64,000 nucleotides of DNA from Clarkia xantiana subsp. parviflora (Eukaryota > Streptophyta > Magnoliopsida > Myrtales > Onagraceae): positions 16,688,747 to 16,752,746 of the forward strand of contig JAPTYO010000011.1 in the NCBI GenBank assembly GCA_036873135.1, read 5' to 3'. The notes beneath the pieces were generated by a model. It had not been told where the DNA came from. It saw only the letters and a list, made by a program, of their open reading frames with translations, and searched no databases. The first letter of the stretch is position 1, and each line of letters starts with the position of its first letter. Below, piece by piece: positions 60,040-64,000 of the stretch. The position numbers and the translations under genes were made by a program.

Positions 60040-60094
60040 TGGGCTTAAAGTTAAAATTATACAGCCCATTATCTTTACTTCTCCAAAACCCTAG
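60040..60094 (+). promoter_or_regulatory. Site II plus telo-box cluster (ribosomal-protein-type promoter)
   Basis: TGGGCT at 60040-60045, AGCCCA at 60063-60068 and AAACCCTAG at 60086-60094, within 55 bp. Site II (TGGGCY, TCP binding) combined with a telo-box is the recognised signature of promoters of plant ribosomal-protein and other translation genes. CTATTTAAGC follows at 60096. Confidence 0.65.
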
Positions 60095-60650
60095 TCTATT
60101 TAAGCTTGTAAATTTCCTCAAAAAGCCGCCGCCATCATCATCTCCAAAAAAATACCAGTACATACAAAGTCTCGAAGCTTCTCACTTCTCAGTTCCTTGA
60201 TGTTCATCCTTTTTGTTCTTCCTCATCCTTTTTATTTTTAGTAATAATAATTTGATTTCTCTTTTCATTTCCGACTTTAAAACGTGTTCGATTCTCTAGA
60301 GTACTCGATGTAGTTGGGATTGCAGATTCGTGGAGTTATAGCTAGCAGATGAGTTGCGGCATAAACTAAGTTCAGGCAAATGAGGAGTCGCAAATCAAGC
60401 ATATACAACCAGGTTAGTCCTTGGTACCCATATCTTATACCAAATATCTATGTGTTGTTGCTACTCTACCTTATAGATCTGTGAAATATCTGACCCTATA
60501 CCTCTGACCTCTGGCAGATCTAATGGTATCGAGGCAAATCCTAAGTCAGATTGATAGAGTGATGAAAAGTTCTATGCCGATCCAGCAAGATGATCAAGAA
60601 ATCTCGATTCATCGAGACTATGGCGTCAATGGCCTAAGGAGAAATCACAG
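60095..60650 (+). pseudogene. Captured 5' gene fragment downstream of the promoter cluster
   Basis: After the promoter motifs a leader-like stretch runs to an ATG at 60380 (MRSRKSSIYNQ), ended by a GTTAGT donor at 60412. An acceptor CTGGCAG at about 60518 opens a second exon-like piece (60519-60650), with an open frame MVSRQILSQIDRVMKSSMPI and onward to a GTAACA donor. The two frames do not join cleanly (TAA right after the junction), and I do not recognise the protein. Confidence 0.4.
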
Positions 60651-61225
60651 GTAACAATCGATAGAAGAACTTAGTTAGCAACGATTGAATTGTTTTTTAT
60701 TGTTGATTCTTGTACAAAATTCATATTTGGGTAAATAGCAAAGAGATTGAAGAGTGATTTAAGATGGATTGTTATTATGTATTTAGATTTCTATAATGAT
60801 GTGTATATTTCATATCTATTCTAAATGTAAATGTGTATTTATATATTTTTATAGACATATATAATTGTTAAAAAAAAAATTAAGTTTATTTGATAAATAT
60901 AATAGTTTAGTATTTATAAATTAATTTAAGTTAAATTAAATTATTAGTCGAAAATTATAAATAAATTCTATTAAAATAATATTGAAATCAGTGGCGTTTG
61001 TTTTTTTTTGTCACTACTGTCATGTCAATTGTGACGAAAATGATGGTGACTGAAGAAGATACATCAGTGACAAACAAACAAATTCGTCACAACGACTATT
61101 ACTGACGCCAGTTTTAGTGACGCTTAGTGACGACCTGAAAATTTGTCACTAATCATATCTGTGACGAAATTTATAGCTATTTGTGACAATTCTGTTGTCA
61201 TAAATGTCCTGATTTCTTGATCATG

Positions 61226-62696
61226 TAACATAATCCGCATATTTTTATTTTATTCATCGTCGTCATAATGGTGATTGCGGAGTAATCAATTCTTTATAAT
61301 AAGAATAAAGTATATGAAGCATATAAATAACAATAATAAAAATAATGCATAAAGCGTAAAAAATAATAGTATATAATTTCATATAAATGCTCGTAATTCA
61401 TGATCTTCAGGATCATCTATATCTTAAAATATTTTAGGATCTTCATTATCTTTATTCATAACTCAAGATCTTTAAGTATCTTTTGTTCATATCTCAAATT
61501 ATCTTAGAATGTTCAGATCATATTTTCATCTTTTCAAATCATTCATTCGAATTATTTGGAATCTTCAGGATCTCTGTTCATAATTCAGAATCTTTAGGGA
61601 TCTTCAATCTCGTTCATTCATAGTACCAGATATTTAGGATCTTCATAATCCTTTATTCATTTCCAGATATTCTAGGATCTTCATGATCTTTTATTCATAA
61701 CCCATGATCTCTTAGGATATTTAAAATCATTTGGCTCTCTCTTTAGCCCTATGTCTCTTATCCGGTGTACCAGATCATGTAGCACTTACCAACGAGGCCC
61801 TATCGATTAGTATTACACAGAAGAAATCAATTATAGACACTACTACAATTAGATCTGCTCTTCATAGAAAAACTTGGGATTTGCCACCCACACCAGAATA
61901 AATGGAGTTTTCCGAAAAAACCTGCTAGTGGAGGAAGACCTCCTAGGGATAAGAGACGTAGGTTATTTATTTTCATGTTATACATGATTTCTTGTTATAC
62001 ATGAAGATATTTAATTCATAAATACAATGTTTCAGATCCCCTTTTTCATACATTCTAGGATCTTCCGGAACCTAAAATTATCAAAATTTGAGCTTTTGAA
62101 TAACTTTTGATCTTCTTAATCATTATATAATAAAATGCAATAAACATAAGAATATATGTATATAATAAATATAATGCAGTGCAAGAAATAAAAAGATAAC
62201 TGTAAATGCAGTGCAAGAAAAAAAAATTGTAAATGCAGAATTTTAAAATAAATATGAATATCCATAATCTTGATCTTCAGGATCATAATATCGGATCTTC
62301 AGGATACGATATTTGTATAGAATGAAATTTTCTTTATCGCAATATCCTAGTATCTAATAACATTTGCTATTGAGGCCAAACTTTGCCTAATTTCATTGTG
62401 CTTCATAAAATTATCAAATTTCGTGTTGCATAATAATAATATCATCAATATTCTGCTAGCGTCATCACGCATCTCAAAATTATCATTCTTTCAAATCAGT
62501 TGGACTTTGCATTCTTTTCATGCATTATTTATTTGTAAGAGACATCATCGTTCTTTATCGATATCATGATGATGCTACATATTTCATCTCTTTCAGAATC
62601 AAAATTAAGTTTGGCTATGGCCATGATAATTATAGCAAATTCATATTCCTTCAAAGTCATTATAACCATAAACTGCCGCATTCACTGGTGCAATAC
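61226..62696 (-). other. copia C 5' interior with GATCTTCA-rich repeats
   Basis: 61395-61760 contains about eight imperfect units of the type TTTAGGATCTTCATAATC + TTTATTCATAA spaced 40-55 bp, with further units at 62265-62310. Small ORFs only. Confidence 0.6.
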
Positions 62697-63120
62697 TTTT
62701 TTTTTTTTTTTGCCACGTAAATATTCGATCTTTTATTTAAAAATGCAAACAAGATTACAATAGATCAATAAAATAGAAACTAGAGGAGATGAGGGTAACA
62801 ACACCCAATCCACATGACACATCTCCTTACCAGATTGCATAGCAACCCAGTTAGCGCATCTTTATGCGTTACTACGGACAAACTTCCAATATTTTTGAGG
62901 TAAAATATGAATAAAGAACTTGATGGAATTGACGATGTTCGTAATGCTCCAATCAGCTTGAACGGTTGGACCTTGAACATACACACCGGTCATCATCTTC
63001 AGCCTCATAGAAGACGTCGTTTTCACCGATATTCCGGTGACCCAATCATCCAAACAACCAAAAACAGTTAAGGAAGGCATCCAAAAGCGAAATTTCACAT
63101 TCGATTTATAGATGAACTAT
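62697..63120 (-). mobile_element. 5'-truncated LINE tail
   Basis: A run of T at 62697-62712 is the poly-A tail on the minus strand. Just upstream, broken frames resemble the C-terminal RNase H-like end of plant LINE ORF2 (VTGISVKTTSSMRLKM, CNLVRRCVMWIGC). ATTCACTGG at 62679-62687 and ATTCAGTGG at 63120-63128 may be the target duplication with one change. Domain similarity is weak. Confidence 0.5.
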
Positions 63121-63128
63121 TCAGTGGA

Positions 63129-63842
63129 GGATATTATCGTTATATTATGAACTACAACACTCACTTCAGGGAGTTGAGTATATCCTTATTATAATTATTA
63201 ATTGCAACACTCACTTCAGAGAGTGAATATATCTAGTGGGCGATGCATATAATGTTTATTCTTAATTTACTTCTAGATATATTTCAACATCCTGTACTCA
63301 TGTGCTAAGCCACACTATTTTTCTGTGATAACTCATGTGCCTCTACACTCGCTTCAGGGAGTGGAGCATATTAATACATATAACTTTACGTATGAAACAT
63401 ACTTTCATATGTGTGTATTTGATAATAAAATTCTGTATAAAAATTAATCTTTTGACATTAGTGATATGCCTAAAAAATCAAGTCCGACAAGAGATCTGAT
63501 ATATTGCATGATGTCCCATGACTCAAGTTTTGCAAGATCTGACATTGACAATGTACTAACAATATTAGTTGGAGCATATACAATAATTATGATCAATAAT
63601 ATATATATATACTAAATAATCTCCCTTTTCACGATGTTAATCGCATGATGGTGGCTTCAGCCTTCAATCAAGAACCCTTCTTATCAATTGCTTATGTTAA
63701 GACATTTTGACTTCAAAATAGTGGTCTTTGGCATGTATTATTGTCTTGAGCAAAATCTTGATCAATATATGTGTCTGACTAAGTGTAGGATTTGTTTATC
63801 GATAGGTGGAAAGGCTATAAGCTCTTAAGATCGAACAAAACG
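63129..63842 (-). other. copia C leader with short repeats
   Basis: Three copies of a CACTC(A/G)CTTCAG(G/A)GAGT-type palindromic word at about 63161, 63209 and 63347, then the decayed primer site. Confidence 0.5.
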
Positions 63843-64000
63843 TGTTAGTGTGGAATGTAAAGGATTTGAGCAATTTCGTGAGAGAACTTAAAGATGTTTT
63901 ATTCTTGGGTTAAAAGCTCTTTATATAGGGTTACATATTCTTGGAGAACAAGAATAATCCAATGCAAGAAAAGTCTAAATTAGAAAGATGATATATACAC
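63843..64000 (-). repeat. 5' LTR of copia C, cut by window end
   Basis: Starts TGTTAGTGTGG; from 63880 it matches 56240-56357. About 25-30 bp should lie beyond the window. Confidence 0.8.

Larger units (their letters stand above)
59254..61225. mobile_element. CACTA-like non-autonomous element with host promoter-like cargo
   Basis: Left end CACTACAACAAATCATGACA; the complement of the right end reads CATGATCAAGAAATCAGGAC, then both continue ATT(A/T)ATGACAA. Subterminal zones on both sides hold many GTGAC(A/G)A / TTGTCAC words in alternating orientation, the expected subterminal repeats. The outermost bases of the right end have diverged and no clean 3-bp duplication is seen. Confidence 0.6.
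56211..64000 (-). mobile_element. Decayed Ty1/copia element C, runs off the window
   Basis: 3' LTR 56211-56393 (183 bp) and the first part of the 5' LTR from 63843 to the window end share GATGTTTTATTCTTRKGTRMA-type and AGCTCTTTATATAGGGTTAC sequence. The primer-site region left of 63843 reads, on the minus strand, TCGATCTTAAGAGCTTATAG, a decayed TTGGTATCAGAGC. Pol remains are on the minus strand. Nested: CACTA-like element 59254-61225 and LINE tail 62697-63120. Confidence 0.78.

Noticed and set aside
1..64000. tRNA and rRNA genes
   Set aside because: Only primer-binding sites complementary to tRNA 3' ends were seen, no cloverleaf-coding sequence or rRNA core.

Overview
The window is nuclear DNA of a flowering plant, most likely a eudicot. 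Evidence: one intron-bearing nuclear gene with GT-AG introns, a golgi-type PMT methyltransferase, surrounded by plant-lineage transposons (Ty3 Tat/Ogre, Ty1/copia with tRNA-iMet primer sites, Helitrons, CACTA, MULE-type elements, a LINE tail). No rRNA or tRNA gene, CRISPR array or bacterial operon was seen. Roughly nine tenths of the window is transposon-derived. Many boundaries below are fixed to the base by target-site duplications (TSDs) read directly from the sequence.

Layout. (1) 1-17009: remnant of an Ogre/Tat-type Ty3 element on the minus strand (primer site at 390-406). Its LTR appears to be split by two non-autonomous Helitrons lying end to end (913-14211 and 14214-16177, 2 bp apart). 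Helitron A is itself split by a full-length Tat-lineage Ty3 element (1129-11583, TSD ATTTA) that has pol but no gag, plus a spliced antisense gene. (2) 17804-22113: a nine-exon PMT11-like gene, the only host gene with near-complete structure. It carries a one-base frameshift in exon 6. (3) 22371-23058: a foldback element just downstream. (4) 23075-28732: a minus-strand Ty1/copia element holding a nested Ty3 solo LTR (24489-25241, TSD TTCAT). (5) 29087-55090: a 26-kb CACTA-like element (13-bp termini, TSD GTA). It carries a broken two-domain B3 gene split by a solo copia LTR (TSD GCGTG). It also carries a complete minus-strand copia (34490-52862, TSD AAAGC), which in turn holds a foldback MULE (35898-36899, 9-bp TSD) and a minus-strand Tat element (37135-46407, TSD TATGG). 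(6) 55091-64000: an AT-rich spacer, then a decayed minus-strand copia (56211 to beyond the window). That copia contains a CACTA-like insertion with a ribosomal-protein-type promoter signature and a LINE 3' tail.

How the parts relate: the window is mainly a record of insertion order rather than a cooperating gene set. The two Tat elements belong to the same lineage and have complementary losses (one kept pol, the other kept gag). Both carry an opposite-strand extra gene or its remains between pol and the 3' LTR. The PMT11-like gene is flanked on both sides by transposons within about 0.3-0.8 kb.
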